Source of the DNA: Limnanthes douglasii subsp. nivea
Taxonomy: Eukaryota; Streptophyta; Magnoliopsida; Brassicales; Limnanthaceae
Direction: 5' to 3'
DNA length: 64,000 nucleotides
Assembly (NCBI GenBank): GCA_036936605.1
Contig: JAUPFV010000001.1
Coordinates: forward strand, 166,866,643 to 166,930,642
The stretch's first letter is position 1. Each line of letters begins with the position of its first letter. Positions 44,617 to 58,487 of the stretch are shown here, piece after piece. The notes beneath the pieces are model-generated. The model was given only the letters and a program-made list of their open reading frames with translations. It was not told where the DNA came from and ran no database searches. Made by a program: the position numbers and the translations under genes.

Positions 44617-47229
44617 AAGATTCGGGATCAATTAGATGAGTCTGATGAATGGGTACACCATCCTCTTGGTTGGCTGATGCCGCTGAACCCATACTTTTTA
44701 TTTTGAAGTTGATGGTGTTAGATTCCAATTATGATGTTGAGTTATTAAGCTTTCATGAAAGTCTGAGTCCTAAAGATAGCCGAATAATCTTCTTTGCTCG
44801 ATTACTTTACAATCAAGGTCTATAAAAACATACACCTGTCTGGGTCTGGCTCGTTTATTTTCACACACCATGATTGCTGACAATGCTACAGTCTTCAAGA
44901 ATTCACAAACATATGACCTTGTGGCTTCGTGCATGCTATAATTATAAAAAAATAAGAAGACGAAGATTCATAGGTTAATCTATATAAATCTGACTTCTTA
45001 TTATATTAATTTTATTACTTTTAGAAAGGAAAAACTGAGTTTTTAGTAATGCATACCTAAACTGCAGCACAAATATCTTTCCGACGGATCGATTCTTTGC
45101 TTCATCACCACAGAGGATTCTTCATTAGTCCATTCAATTATCCAAATACGTATGAATTATTCGATTAGTTTATAGACTTATGTTGCTCATCTTCGTGAAC
45201 TTTCCTTTTTGTTTTGCTAATACCTTATTAATTTTGTAGTTGGCATTTATCAGTTATTGGAGTATGTAAAGATGTAGAAAAAACTACACAATGCTATAGT
45301 AATAAAGAGTTTGACCTTTTTTTAATTTCTCAACCAAGGATCTGAATAATATCAACTCTCCTCTCAAGGACAAGGGTGCAATTAGTTTTCAAGTAACCAA
45401 CCGAGCAAACTTTTGGCTCAGTTTTAGCTTCGTGAAACATACAATTAATCAAAAAATCCAAAGTTTCCCGAGGTCATACCTCCTCTAAAGTGTTCAAAGA
45501 TGTAGAAGTATCGAAGGAGAAGTAGGCTGAATAAGGCAAGAAGAGTGAAAGATATCTAGTTGGTATTGATCTGTCCACTAACCAAGAAGATGTTAATGGG
45601 GTCAACACCTTCCATCAAATGGAATAATCTTGAGGTTCAAAGAATAATGAAGGTAAATCTCTCGCTGGAGATCCAATGATATCGAAGTCCATCTACATGG
45701 CATACAAGAGTAAAAAAAAAGATCATCTTCCAGAGGCAGACCCCTCATGATAGAAAATATATTTAGGGCTATATAAACCTTGTTTGAGATAAACAACATG
45801 GTTTTTCAATACTTTTATAGGAATCTAAAAACTCTTCTCAATAATCCTAAAGGCATGGGTGGGACTGATGTTGACTTAAAAAGGGTTTGAACGAAAAAGG
45901 TAGGTTCTAGGAATAGGTTGGCGAAGAAGAAATATAAATAAGAGAAGACTACCACTCAGTCGAACCATAATCATCAGATGGAGTTCACTCTTTTAGATAA
46001 TAAAAAAAAGGTAAGCATAAGAAAAATCTGGAGGAACAAAATAAGTAGTGTTTGTCGGAGAATACCTTTTTAAAGAACAAGTCAAAACAAAACAAATAAT
46101 CGAAGGCTAGGCAGTCAAAGATACTACTAATTTTACTATGAAAATGGCCCAAGGTTAAAATGCCAAAATTACATCACTTTGATGAAATATTTCCTAAGTT
46201 ACCCTTAAATAGCTTTAAAGCTACGTCTCGATGGAGGTTACAGTAGGTCGTGGTAGAGGATGAAGAAATAGAGAAGCATGATTATCTAGAGGATCAGGAG
46301 ACTGATAATCATTTTAAACATAAAAGTTTTTTATTGGATACTCTATACTTGACTGATGAGCACTTTGAATGATACCCCACAAAATAAGGTGATACATTTG
46401 TAGATGGAGAGACATACAAACTAGCCGATACTATTGAGAAAAACGATGATACTAAAACCACTTGAACCTATTTTGTGTTTAATTAACTTGCTTTCTCATT
46501 TATTTCTCTTTTAAGTCCTCGGGAGTCTGGATCGTTGTTTTTATTTGTTTAACTACTTTTTTAATTCTAGTCCTTGGATAGATGATGTATGGTCTGTACA
46601 CTTTATTGTATGGTATAATTCTATACCCGTCAGAATTGGTATATTTTATTATTTTATATTAGAGTTATGTTGCATTTATGCTATAAAGTCTCGGCTTCCT
46701 CTAAAAGTGATCAGTCTTTATAGGGTGTTGAACCTTAAGCATTTACATGTTCTCCATCTTTTAAGTTGTTTATGAATTATATGACTTTTTGATAGGCTTT
46801 GGATTTTTGAGAAAAACTCACTACCGATATATTTTAAGGTTTTATTGGTTGGAAAAAAATATAGTCTTAAGCTTTGATGGTTTGAGAAGTGGCATACTTC
46901 CGACCTCTTTCGAAGCCCCTTATCATTTTTATTTCTTATGGCACTGAAATGATGTTAAACTCTTTATGATCCTACCAGTTGGGGTTGAATCTTAGACCTT
47001 ATGCCTGAGTTATACTTGACTCACATAGATTTATTCAAGAAATACTTTAAGGATTTGATTATAGCCACCAATGTAGTAACTAGCACAGTACAAAAAAGTT
47101 TGGATATTCAGAAAGAGTTATATTTACATGACAAATGAATCTTCTCCAAATTATTTTAAAATAAATATAACGTCAAGTGCTCTATATTTTATGGATGCGT
47201 GAGTGGTTTATCTTGTTGATCGACTAACT
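44617..47229. other. Unassigned DNA with a coding-like patch near 46150-46390
   Basis: A plus-strand frame near 46175-46370 reads HFDEIFPKLPLNSFKATS and, after a stop, VVVEDEEIEKHDYLEDQET and FLLDTLYLTDEHFE. It has protein-like composition but no family I recognise. Given the Tat-like gypsy pol nearby, it may be a decayed gypsy ORF. The rest shows no supported gene. Confidence 0.3.
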
Positions 47230-48290
47230 CTTACATTCATGCTTTGACCTTTTCCACCATTGTATATTGCCATTTCTAATTGAGGTCAAGTTTGCCATTC
47301 TTAGGTTCTCAGCATGTTGAAAAACCTTCAACAATACCTTGTCACCGACTAGAAAGTTTTGAACACGCACCCTCAAAATATACATGTTTTTTATTAGTAT
47401 ATGATAGCCATGAACCTTATATATACCTTGATTCGTTTATTTATATGCAATCTAATTTGGAACTCATACCCTTGACATTACAATATTTGATATGATTGGC
47501 TACTCTGTAGAAAATGACTATTATATTTGGTGGGACTAATACGTCCATGTTATAAACTATGGAAAACTATATTTCTCACGTGGTTGTCTGATGAGTGGTT
47601 CCTTAAGCCCAGAGGACCTTCTGCAAGAATTATGACCATTTGGTGGTCAAGCTTTCCAAAGTATTCTTCATGACATCAATTATACTTCTGCTGGTGAGGG
47701 TAGAAAGTATTGGTGGATTTCTTGTTTTTGGAACAAAAAAACAATTTGAACTTTTGGAATTGGGTAGCATTGTTTGTGGCAATTATCTTTGAAATTTTAA
47801 ACATGCAACAAATATTAATTGAATAGATTATATTACCTACTTAGACTTGATCCTTGGTAAGGGCTTAGCTTACCGACCACCTGAGGTCTTAAGAAACAGT
47901 CCAACCAAGTCTAGCTCCCGACGATTGAAAAATTCAAGATTCAAACATTATCTCTAATGGTACTTCTTGTTGGTGGTATAATATTGGAAAATCTCTAAAT
48001 ATTTTCACATTTTTTTTTGCGTCGAATGTAAGAGTAAGGCAATACTGCTATGCGAGAAAGAATTTCATTGCTAGATATCTATGCCCACAATGAGTCAAAC
48101 TTATCCCATCATACATGTGAATCATAATATAATAAGACTCAGACGAGTCTAGAAATCTCAATAGAGGTTTTGAGAAAACTTTTGGACATATACTCTCTCC
48201 CAACAAAACAAACTCGTTTGAATTTTTTAGGCTACAAGATCCATCCTTATCGCTTGGAAATTCCCTAGTCAAAAGCTAGTACCATATGGA
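47230..48290 (-). pseudogene. Ty3/gypsy integrase of Tat/Ogre type, decayed
   Basis: On the minus strand, with many stops, the order matches a Tat-type integrase. Near 48150-48060 SSESYYIMIHMYDGI and HCGHRYLA recall the zinc-binding region (xYVMREIHEGxCGxHSG). Near 47780 FKISKIIATNNATQFQKFK matches the IxxxDNGTQF region, with Asn for the catalytic Asp. Near 47600 LQKVLWA and TTHQTTT match the LxxVLWAYRTTxRTxTG motif, then VLVPPNI. Near 47350 FLVGDKVLLKVFQH matches the C-terminal DNA-binding region. Assignment rests on motif order by eye. Confidence 0.65.
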
Positions 48291-51200
48291 TCTAATAATT
48301 ATTATGTACCATTTTTATCATGTAGAAAAGTATTTATGATGGTATATTTTATATTGGTGAATCTTTTTAATTTGTTCAACTATTCGCAGTGGAAGATCTT
48401 TATGTTTCATATACATAAATATTATATGTTTTAGCAATTATTTTACTTGATGTCTAAATATTTCATAGTTCTTTTAAATGTTCTTGTGTTATATTACATT
48501 ATAAAATTTATTTACTTCAGTTGGCGAATTTTTTAATTTTCTTGTCAAATCTTGGCGTGGATCTTTTATTTTAGACCAATTTCCTATATTTCTTTACGTC
48601 TAACTCTTTTTTGGAGCATATTTTTAGTATTGTTCTTTTTCATCTAAACATACATCATTTTATAAGTATGATATCTCGATCTTATTTACCGAAAAGAGTT
48701 TATTTTATAGATGATAGGCTATAAACATTCGAGATATTAGAAGAAGGTCGAATATCATTATTTAATCAACAATAATATTTGAATTAAGCTATGGCTTAAA
48801 CTCCTTAGTTCCATATTTTAGAATTCCTGTAGTATGATAAATTGTCATAGGGTTATTGATGCATTGTATATTATTGATAACGAGTTGATTAATAATTAAT
48901 CACATAAATATGATTAATAATAATAGATGAAAACCCACTATGGAGATAACTATGTGTAGACACCAGGTCAAATTCAGATGATGTGAAGGATTTAATCCGA
49001 ATATTGATACTTAAGTCTAAAATATAAAGTTTGGGAGTAATTTTGAAACAAATAACAAGGTTATGGTCTCTAGTGATAACAATAAAATTAAGGGATGAGA
49101 TTTCAATTAGACTTAAGTTAAAACCATAATTCCAATCTTATATAAATAGAAATATAATGTTTTATTCTTTATCAAACTAACATACAAAATTCGATCGATG
49201 CTGCTGGTTAAAAGCTCATACCATGCAGAGAAGATATTGATCCTAGCTTGAGATAAAGAAATACAAAAATTCAGGAGCAAAATAAAGAACCAGAACAAAG
49301 AAACAAGATATGAAGTCTATACTATTTGTAAGTTTTTTTCTCCACATCTATGGAAGAGTTCATACTCTTAGAGGATTATATATTAATGTTTAGGTTTATG
49401 ACTCATGCAATATGAACTCTAACACTATATTTTTATTTTGTGTTTCGAAAGTTTGATATGTATATGTTGGATCGATACAACGTATCATATCATCTCGATT
49501 ATCATCTTAATAACTTATGTTAGATAACCATATGGCACAATGATGTATTGTCGTTGTTTTTTTACGTTTTATGAATATATTGTTTCTTGGTTTTATAACC
49601 TTCTTTATACTTTTATTTTATATTTTATTATTTATGAAAGATGTTATGTGAGCGGTATATTATATATAATATAATAGAAAAGAGCGAGAAATATCTTGTA
49701 ATGACTAAATAACAGGTTGATATGTCTTTCGAGCTTATATACACGTTTTTATAAATTTCTAATGCTTAAACCTATATTTGTTTGTTATGTTTGGCCAATT
49801 TTCAATTTGTGTTGTTTCTATTAAAACTTTTTATTCGCGTCGTTTATGTTTTAAAATGAATGACCCGAATGAAACATATTATTGTGAGATTGATGAGAAG
49901 TTAATAATATTGATTTAGGTGAGGTCATAGTATTTAAAACGGAAGTAGTTTAGCAGAATACATACGATTATATAACATGAATGTGTTCTTCTAGTTAGTA
50001 AATGATATCAAAATAATATATAACATTGTGATAAGTTCTTTATTGATGGTTAATATTTTTGTTCGACTTATGAGTAAGAAGTGTTATTTTTTGTTGAATA
50101 TATAACAGACCATCAATGGAGAAGTGGAACATTTTCAATCATATTCGTAAATATTTTTTATCGATTGGTTGGCTAAACCTATGTTATTAGAAAAAGAATG
50201 GTAAATGATATATGCATGTTTACTGTAATATAATACTTTTAACCTTAATATAATAAATTAAACTCGACAATGGATAATTTCTTCCTCTTCATAATTTAAT
50301 CTTTAATTTTCTCGATCGATGACTCGACTATTAAAACAAATAAATATTTAAGCACATCCAAACCTTTTATAGTCTCACTCAAACAAGAACCAATAATATA
50401 ACTCCTAAAAAAGAAGGGTTAAAACCCATTTAGGTCATTTATATTTCTCACACGATTCATAATATATCAAATGTCCATCTTTACCATTATCAGGTTAAAG
50501 GTAACTTTAGATGAAACCAAAATATATTAATTATCGTGCAAAAAATATAATGAGTTTATGTTCGAGGATCTTCACACTATTATCACAGTGATATTACTTA
50601 TGATACTATTTGTTTCTGTTCAGTATAGTGTACTCTTACATTTACTTATGTATTGGCGTTTAGTATCTCCATACTTATGACCAATGAGACGTGGTAATCA
50701 ATCAACATACATACTAGCTAGATGTAATATTATTGTATTGATTAATAATATTACTCAACTAGGGACCTTTAAGAATATGATTCAGTGGCATTGTATATAG
50801 TTTCATGTTCAAGTCACATACTTGAATCAATATATAATTTGAACCATAATTCTAATGAAATTTATTAAGCTAACATTTATATCGTAGTAAGTAATGACAC
50901 AATAAATTATTTCAAATAATTAAATAAAATACAATATCATTAATAATGTTTCCAAAACCATAATGTATTCCTTTTAGGGCACCTACACTAACACGCAATC
51001 CTGAGGGTTACATAAATATGTTCACCATCATAAAGAACAAATTGGAGAACAACCATGATCTTGTAGGATGTGTTTCCAATAGGCGAGGCATTATCTTTCG
51101 CCTATTGGTCAAAGATATTATAAGTAAAAGGCTCTAACCTTTAGCATAATTTTAGCCAAAGACACATCAAATTTCATGAGGTCACGTTGGTGCGTCTTTC

Positions 51201-51511
51201 GGGAAGTCCCAACACATATCCCTCATATCATGAACATTATGTACCAATTGATCCACTATACATTACTCATATCCAAACAAGAAGACAACCTTCTAAATAA
51301 TCATATCAAAGATCACTCCACAATAGAAAAAACCACCGAAACAAGAGAAAAACATCCACCAGTGGTTTAGATATCTATTTTACCAAACTCATTAAGAATA
51401 TAATAATGATGCACGACCGAGCCAAAGAGGTGGTCCATTTTTGTAAACCGAAAGAAACATAGACCCCCGAAGAGAGGGAAAATCTGAACAAATTGTGTAA
51501 GTAACGTAATA

Positions 51512-51548
<37 letters not shown>

Positions 51549-52204
51549 AGAGTGAACAACCTTGAAATATGAAATCAAAAGTATCATTGAGGATGGTAAG
51601 CTTATTGAGTTTATCAAGGTTCATCCCCTTCTAACTTCTAAATATAATACAAAAAAACGATCACTAGTACAATTGGCGAAGCCCTCTAAAAAAACGACCT
51701 TAACTGAGGTGCCTTAGTGGTAGAAATCTTAAAAATATACAAATACTACAACAAGTATTTGGATCCTGATCCAAACATACATGTCGAAGGCATCATCTCT
51801 TGAGGGGAAATCTTGTTAGAATAAGAAATTCTTTCAAAAATATAACGCATTTGATCACAAAGTTCAACAAATAAGCTAGTTGTTTGCCCACAACTAAATA
51901 AACATTTATCCATCAATCATCTTTAAATATGATAATTTAAGAGTTATAGCAAGATCCAACAAAGATACAATCATAATCATCACGAGATCGTTGAGGGAAT
52001 ATTTTTTTTAAAGAAACATGATCGAGACAGGAAGATCAACGAATATCCTCTTGAATAAGAACTATGATCACACTTGTGGCATAACACCAATTGTACATTC
52101 TAACAGAATCATGACTATTTTCATTAGATCAACACCCATTTACTCATAGAACTAAAAGTAGATGTAGTCATCGGGCAATGATAATGCATGAAAAATCTAC
52201 ACTA
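48291..52204. other. AT-rich DNA, possibly decayed gypsy sequence
   Basis: No domain could be recognised. A TATA-like TTATATAAATAG lies near 49138. An (AT)n run occupies 51515-51542. The region lies between two gypsy pol relics and may be their remains. Confidence 0.35.
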
Positions 52205-54175
52205 TCTATTTATGGTGCTAGATGGTCCTTCATTGTAAAATTTTATATGAGTATGGTCGTGGCTCAACGAGATACACAAAATCATTTCCATGGTGCATTA
52301 ACACTTTTTCTATGTCATTAATGGGAGGATCATAATAACTAGAAGCATTTAACACGTAGCTAGAGAATGTTTCTTTACTTCTTTTATTCCAAAAAAAAAT
52401 AAGTCAACACCCACAATCTTAGACGATATAGATGGTATGAGAGAGGTCATTTATGTAGTAAAAACATGATAAATAGTAGAATAAGTAACAACACTTGGAA
52501 GAGGATAAATAGTTTACATCAGTCAAGACTTACAAGAGGTTATCCTAACAAATTTATTAACATTTTATCTAAGAATATGAATGTATTTGTTTGGTCTGCA
52601 CCAAATGTAATCGGAGTATCAACTAAAATAGCATGCCATAAGTTATTTATATATATAAATTATAGTACGATAAAGCAAAGATGCCTAATTTTCTTCCGTG
52701 AGAAAATCGAAGCCATCATAACCAAAGCCTAGAGGCTAAGTCAAAATCGACCATATTATGGAAGCTCTTTACCACGTCTAGACAGTAAATTCGTTATTGG
52801 TAAAAACAAAACAATGGACCCATCCCTAGTGCCACACATTGATCAATTAGTACACTTCAAAGAAACAAGATGATATTCTTCATTAATGCATATTCAGAGT
52901 ACAATCAAATTAAAATGCATATGGATGACGACAAACACACAACCTTCATAACCGAACAAATGATACATTTATATAAGGTAATGTTTTTGGTAAGAATACG
53001 TGTGCAATATATCAAAGATTGGTATACAATACGTTCACTTCCCAAATTGGAAGAAATATAGAAGTACACATCAAAGATATATTGGTCACAAACATATAAT
53101 ATAAAAACTACATGTCCAATCTTGAAAAAATATTTGGAAACCTCTGGATAATAAACTTGAAGCTGAAACTAGAAAATTGCACAATCGGAGCCCGCTTGAA
53201 AGGATACTTGGGATATTTGGTCAACAAGAGATGAATCAAAGTATACCCAAAGTAGTTAACCAATCTAGCAGCTATAAAGACTGCACAAAATATTAAAGAA
53301 CTCTAGATCCTCATAAGAAGGTTGGCATCACTCAATCGATTCATCTCTCAATCCTCAAACGATGTGTTCATTTTTCTAAATCTTGAAAGGGGTCAGGCGG
53401 TTCAGCTGGACCCTAAAATATGATACTCATACAAATCAAGAAGCACTTGTCTTCTCCCCAATTCTTACATGAGTAACCTTATGTGACACTCTTTTTTATA
53501 CTTAGAAATATTTAACCATGCTCTTAAAGCAGTCACAGTAAGGTAAGAATGAGCCACTTGCAGATCAATTTACTATGTAAGTAAATCTCTCCTTAACGTT
53601 GCAACTTGATAAGCGAGGATTATCTCTTATGTTGGCTTCACACAGTATGCAATTATATTTTCAAGCTCACTCAATCATTGTTAGAATGATATTTTATATA
53701 TAAAATGTTTTGTAGAAGCCTAATATCGTAAAAAGACTAACACGATGGTCAATAGAGTTTAAATACTTCAACATCGGGTTTGAACTTAGGAATATCATCA
53801 AAACATAAGCTTTACAAGAGCTCTTTAAAGAAAATCCCAAACCCATGTGGATATTTTGAACAGATAAAGGCTCGAATAATCTTGTCTCTGGATTTGGGGT
53901 ACAACTAACATTTCCTTATAGAGACTTTATGTGCAAATCTATAAAATTTGAGTTTAGTGCTTAAAAAAATGAAGCTAAATACGAAGAAACAATAATAAGA
54001 CTTTAGCTAGTCCATTTGTGGAGCTCGACACATTAAAATTCTCATTGAGTCATAATGGATAGTCAATCATGCTTACGGTAAAACTGAAGCGAATAAAAAA
54101 ACCTTAATTCTCGATCAGCAAAATTTATGAGTTGAAGCTTTAAAGTTTGAACAAATTAAGTACAAACAAGTTTCT
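52205..54175 (+). pseudogene. Ty3/gypsy pol of Tat/Ogre type: protease tail, RT, two RNase H domains
   Basis: Broken plus-strand frames follow Tat-type pol. At 52215-52390 FMVLDGPS, WLNEIHKIISMVH and HVARECF match the end of the protease region. RT starts near 52565 (NMNVFVWSAPNVIGV), then AYSEYNQIKMHMDDDKHTTF (about 52885-52945). GYLGYLVNKR and IRRLASLNRFISQS follow (about 53200-53350). RNase H near 53640-53790 has YFQAHSII and KRLTRWSIEFKYFNIGFELR. A second, plant-type RNase H near 53845-54060 shows TDKGSNN, GFGVQLTF and KNEAKYEE. Two RNase H domains mark Tat elements. No integrase follows, and stops are frequent. Confidence 0.75.
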
Positions 54176-54704
54176 TGAGCACAAAATGCAGTACTTTTTA
54201 CCATTTTCTCTTTTGGAAGTACTGAATCTATCCTTTGGGTGTTTTTATAAGAGAAGTAAGCCATCTTTCATCCTATATTAGTCGAACTCTTTGAACCATC
54301 CTAAAGTAATAATATTTTTCTAGAATTACTTTGGTGCAATGAATTTTCATCATCTGAGCAGCGTTTAAAACATACAAGGATATATTATATTTCTAATTCG
54401 ACCAACAATTGAGTTATTATCTTGTTATGATTATAACTGTTCTCGCTCATGCTGTTCTAGTACCGGTTCTTCGGGTTACATTATATTTCTTCGGTTTTTT
54501 TGACCCATTTTTTACCTTGACCACCAATTGGGATGATAATATCTCAAGTTTGAAGATTATATAATAGGATTGAGAGATGATAGATGATATAATAGTTAGG
54601 TTAAGAGAAATTTAAGAGATGTAGGATTGCAAATCTTAATATCATAGAATTTATAGGCTAGAAAGCGACAACCGTTACAAAATGGTCCCCCGTTTGGACA
54701 ATAA

Positions 54705-55015
54705 TAGGTGCCCAACTGGCCGGTCGGGTACAATTTATGGTCGAACCATAAAAAAAGAAATTGGACCTAAATAAATACCTGGCTGGAGTGACAAGTACCC
54801 CTTATGGTCGAATGATAAAAAAAATTAATTGTTAGATTTAAATGTGTACGTGACTAGCCTGTCCGGTACCCATTATGGTCCAACAAAAACAAAGTAGTCA
54901 TTAGACTTAAATGGGTACCCGCCAAGCCTACTAGTTACCCATTTGATCCAATGATTTCTAAAAAATAGTCGTTGGACCCAAACATGTACCCGTTTATCTA
55001 GTTGGGAGTTGGGGT
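54705..55015. repeat. Tandem repeat, about 70-bp unit, about 4 copies
   Basis: TTATGGTC or a variant recurs at about 54735, 54803, 54874 and 54940, each followed by CAA/GAA, an A-rich run, TTAGAC or TTGGACC, TAAAT and GTACC. It lies directly upstream of the hAT relic and may be its subterminal repeat region. Confidence 0.75.
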
Positions 55016-55039
55016 CTGAAGGCTAAAAATATTTTGTTT

Positions 55040-57465
55040 ACTTACACTATAAATAGGGAAGATCTCGCTCATATCTCATTCATCATCTCTAAAACCAAAT
55101 GTTTCTTCCATAATATTTGAAACATCCCATTTTTCATCACAAAATTAATCAGTGTTATAAATTCGATAAAAGTTTTAAATTCGATTAACTCGTTCATCTA
55201 CTCAATAAATTTAATAACAAGTTTTCTTGAAAGTGGATTATTAGTGAATAAGGATTTGGCATACTCTATCCAATATTTGAATTGTGTTATTGTTTGATCT
55301 ATTTTATATTACTTGTCGTTTTATATTATTCTTTTAATGACACCACAGCAAAATATTAATACTAGTGTCCATATTAGCCTCTCTTGACCTATTGTACTTT
55401 TAAAAATGATGAAAATGTCAAGATGCACGATCTTCTAAATGTCGTCATGCAAAATCCCACCCTTGAAACAATTTCTTCCCATGTTAGCGCTAACGCTACA
55501 ACTAGTTCGAATTCTAGGAAATAAAATATATTAGGTATGCGAATAGTTTATTATGCTTACTGAAATAAATAAACCTATGTGTAAAATTTATGATAAACAA
55601 CTACCGTATATACATGGAATAAATAATAGAAGCACCGACGGTATCAGTAGATACTTAAGAAAAATACACCAAATTATAGATACAATTATAATTATTGAAA
55701 ATGGGGTCCAAACAACCATAGATCTTAATATCAACAGTGTGTTTATTTTCAATAATAATCAATATAAGGATAAAATGATGAAATTTACCTTTAGTAGTGC
55801 ACTTCTTCTTTCTTTTACTAACGGATGAAAATAAAATAAAAAAATTAGGAAGGTCAACCCAAAAACCAATCCCATCCTAGGTAGCTCTTTGAGATAATTA
55901 GATATATGATATTCCAAGAACCAAAAATTACTTATTAGTAGTACAATTTCTGGTTTGTCATGAAAAGTTTATTTGATTGGTGATATAACAATATTTCTTG
56001 ATTTTGATATTATTTGTGTTACTTTACATTGGATTGATCGTGCATGGGTATTCTAAATAATTTTTGTGCTATTGGCAGCCACAATGCTCAACAAATTAAA
56101 GATTTTTTTGCAACACATGTTTATTTTTAATGTTAAAGATAAGATTATATCAATTTATTTATAATATATCCTTTAATACCACAACTGCTAATAAACTTAT
56201 AATTGATTATAAATCGGAACTATAAAAAATCACAATAGATTTCTATGCCATGTACTTTTAAATGGTTGTAAAGGATGAAATAAGATGATATATAAATACT
56301 TTATTGAGTTTATTAGATAGGAAGTACTATTAGTCATGACTCCGGGTCATAAACAACTTAAATATAAAGATTTTTTTGGCTAGTAAAAAGAAATTCAAAA
56401 TATTAATTTTAGATTTCAAAACTATATGGACCTCTACTTATGATCTTCTAGCACATTCTTGTTAGTTTAAGAAAGAGCTTTAATAGCTATAAATCTACTG
56501 ACGTATATTATTTTAAAGTGATACGTATATTGAAAATGTTTAAAGAGTATAATCACACTTTTTTAGACAATATAGTTCAAACATCCGAATGGTCTTTAAA
56601 TGTTTTGTTAATCTTGTTATGAATTTAGATAAATGTAGGACCATGGATCTTTATGGAAAAATAATATCCGTTATGGAAGCAAATTTGATCAAGTATTTCC
56701 ATCCCATCTCACATGGTTATGCTATTGGGTGCATTTTTAATCATTATCTCAAAATTAAATTCTTTCGCATATATGTTGAGATATTTTATAAAAAAAAATA
56801 TACTTGATAATTATTATAATTACAATAAATATCGTGAAGATATTCAAATTTATTTGTATGAATTGTATAATAATTATGCTACAAAACATGGAAATACAAA
56901 TTGTAGTTCACCATCGAGTTTAGCTAGTAGTATTAGTGGGAGAAACAAAATTAGGGCTTATCATAACTACGTGGGAACTGAAATGCAAAGTAAAAAGATG
57001 ATGTCAACAAATACTCTTCAAAATGTTAATAAACTTATCCAATATTTTCAAACTGAATTCAATTCTAGTATGTATTATGATAATAAATTGATTTATTTCT
57101 TAACATGGTGGAAGTCCAATGAACCACAGTTTCCATTTTTTACAGGCTTGCCAATGAGGTTCTTTTTATACCAAAGTCTTGATTTGCAAGAAAATTTGCA
57201 ATTAGTATGGCTAAACTGCAAAACACAAATAGACGATTAAAACTGACTAGCCAATCAATTGATGTACGTATTGTAATCACGAACTAGAATACGAGACATC
57301 ATAGTATGAAAGAGCATTACAAATATATATTCGATAAACTAAATAATATTTAAAAAGAGCTTACGAATGAAGCTGGTGGTGAGAATGAAGAATAACTTGA
57401 ATTGAAAGATGAAGTTTCTGATGAAAATAATTTGTAATAGAATTTTATTAGTGACTTTGTAATAG
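55040..57465 (+). pseudogene. hAT-family transposase, decayed
   Basis: This is a relic of an Ac/RICESLEEPER-type DNA transposase. A TATA-like ACTATAAATAGG lies near 55046. The BED zinc finger near 55565-55680 reads MCKIYDKQ, HGINNRSTDGISRYLRKIH, with Tyr where the second Cys should be. Further on, in broken frames, LDFKTIWTSTYDLLAH (about 56410) matches the LDxxTRWNSTY region, where Trp is kept. The C-terminal dimerisation region is one open frame (56713-57240): QYFQTEFNSS, then LTWWKSNEPQFPF. The catalytic core between is heavily mutated. Terminal inverted repeats were not found. Confidence 0.8.
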
Positions 57466-57741
57466 GTTAGTTCAAATTGAGAACAACTTCTAACCATAAG
57501 AGTATAAAATGTGAAATGTTTAAATTAATAAAATATATTCTTTTGTCTTCCAACTTTATAATAAATCAAAATTTATTTATACATAAATAAATTAATATCA
57601 TATATTTTATTGAAGAAATCCATTCCATGATAATGATTATAATTAACAACTTATCAATTATAATAATCAAATTATAATAGCTCTTGTACTACTTATAATA
57701 ATCAAAATATAACCACTTATATGTTTGGAACAACAAATAAT

Positions 57742-57884
57742 CTTTTGACTATCCACTTTTTTAAACATATATTAACTCGACTAAAGGTTGTCTAGTAGAA
57801 GTCTCTTGATTATCTATTTTCTAGACATATAGACTATCGACTGAAAATCGTCTCGTGTTAGTCCCTTTGACTATCCATTTTTAT
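57742..57884. repeat. Tandem repeat, 61-bp unit, 2.3 copies
   Basis: CTTTTGACTATCC or a variant starts at 57742, 57803 and 57864, giving a 61-base period. Units include AAACATATA or GACATATAG, then CGACT(A/G)AA and TCGTCT or TTGTCT. Confidence 0.75.
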
Positions 57885-58475
57885 TGGTCCGGTTCGGTCC
57901 AAGATTTGATGGAACCATACAAAACCGTTAAGCTTATCTGTTCAGACAAGATATGATCCATACGCCTTCGGTTCGGTTTCGATTCTGGTTTGGTTTGTTT
58001 CGGTTTGGTTTTGGTTTGTTTCAGTTTTGTCCATTTTTGGTTTAGTCTGATTTCAGTCCGGTTTGGTCCATTTAAAAAAAATTAAATCAAATTATAATTT
58101 TATTTTCAAAATTTTTACTTAAATAAATGATATAAAATTAAAGTATAAAAGTTAATCTTTTAAATTGGTTATTATCTAATAATTTTGGAAATATAATGTA
58201 TAAAAAATAAATTTAAAATTAAAGAATCAACTTTAACAGTTTTATCTTTTTGATTCCGTATCGGTTCTATCAATTTATCGGTTATATCAGTTCGGTCACA
58301 TATCGAGTTTTGTCAGTTTGATTTGAAAAATCAGTTTTATCGATTTATCAATTTTATGGGTTCATTCTTTATAGGTCTCAGGTTTTTAGAATGTGACCAC
58401 AAACCGAACAATTAAGATTTGGTTCGGTTTTCGATCTGATCTTTACTAGTTTGGTTCTGGTCCGGTTCCTGATTA
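57885..58475. repeat. GGTTCGGTT-rich degenerate repeat tract
   Basis: Both ends (57890-58075 and 58260-58475) are dense in GGTTCGGTT, GGTTTGGTT and TCGGTTT variants; the centre is AT-rich. Such tracts are common in plant non-autonomous elements, but I could not fix terminal repeats or a target duplication. Confidence 0.5.
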
Positions 58476-58487
58476 TCACGAACCATC

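Noticed and set aside
47280..47495. 71-codon plus-strand frame
   Set aside because: It lies antisense to the gypsy integrase C-terminal region and has no domain of its own.
54705..55015. CRISPR-like array
   Set aside because: Units are contiguous diverged 70-bp tandem repeats without unique spacers, in plant DNA.
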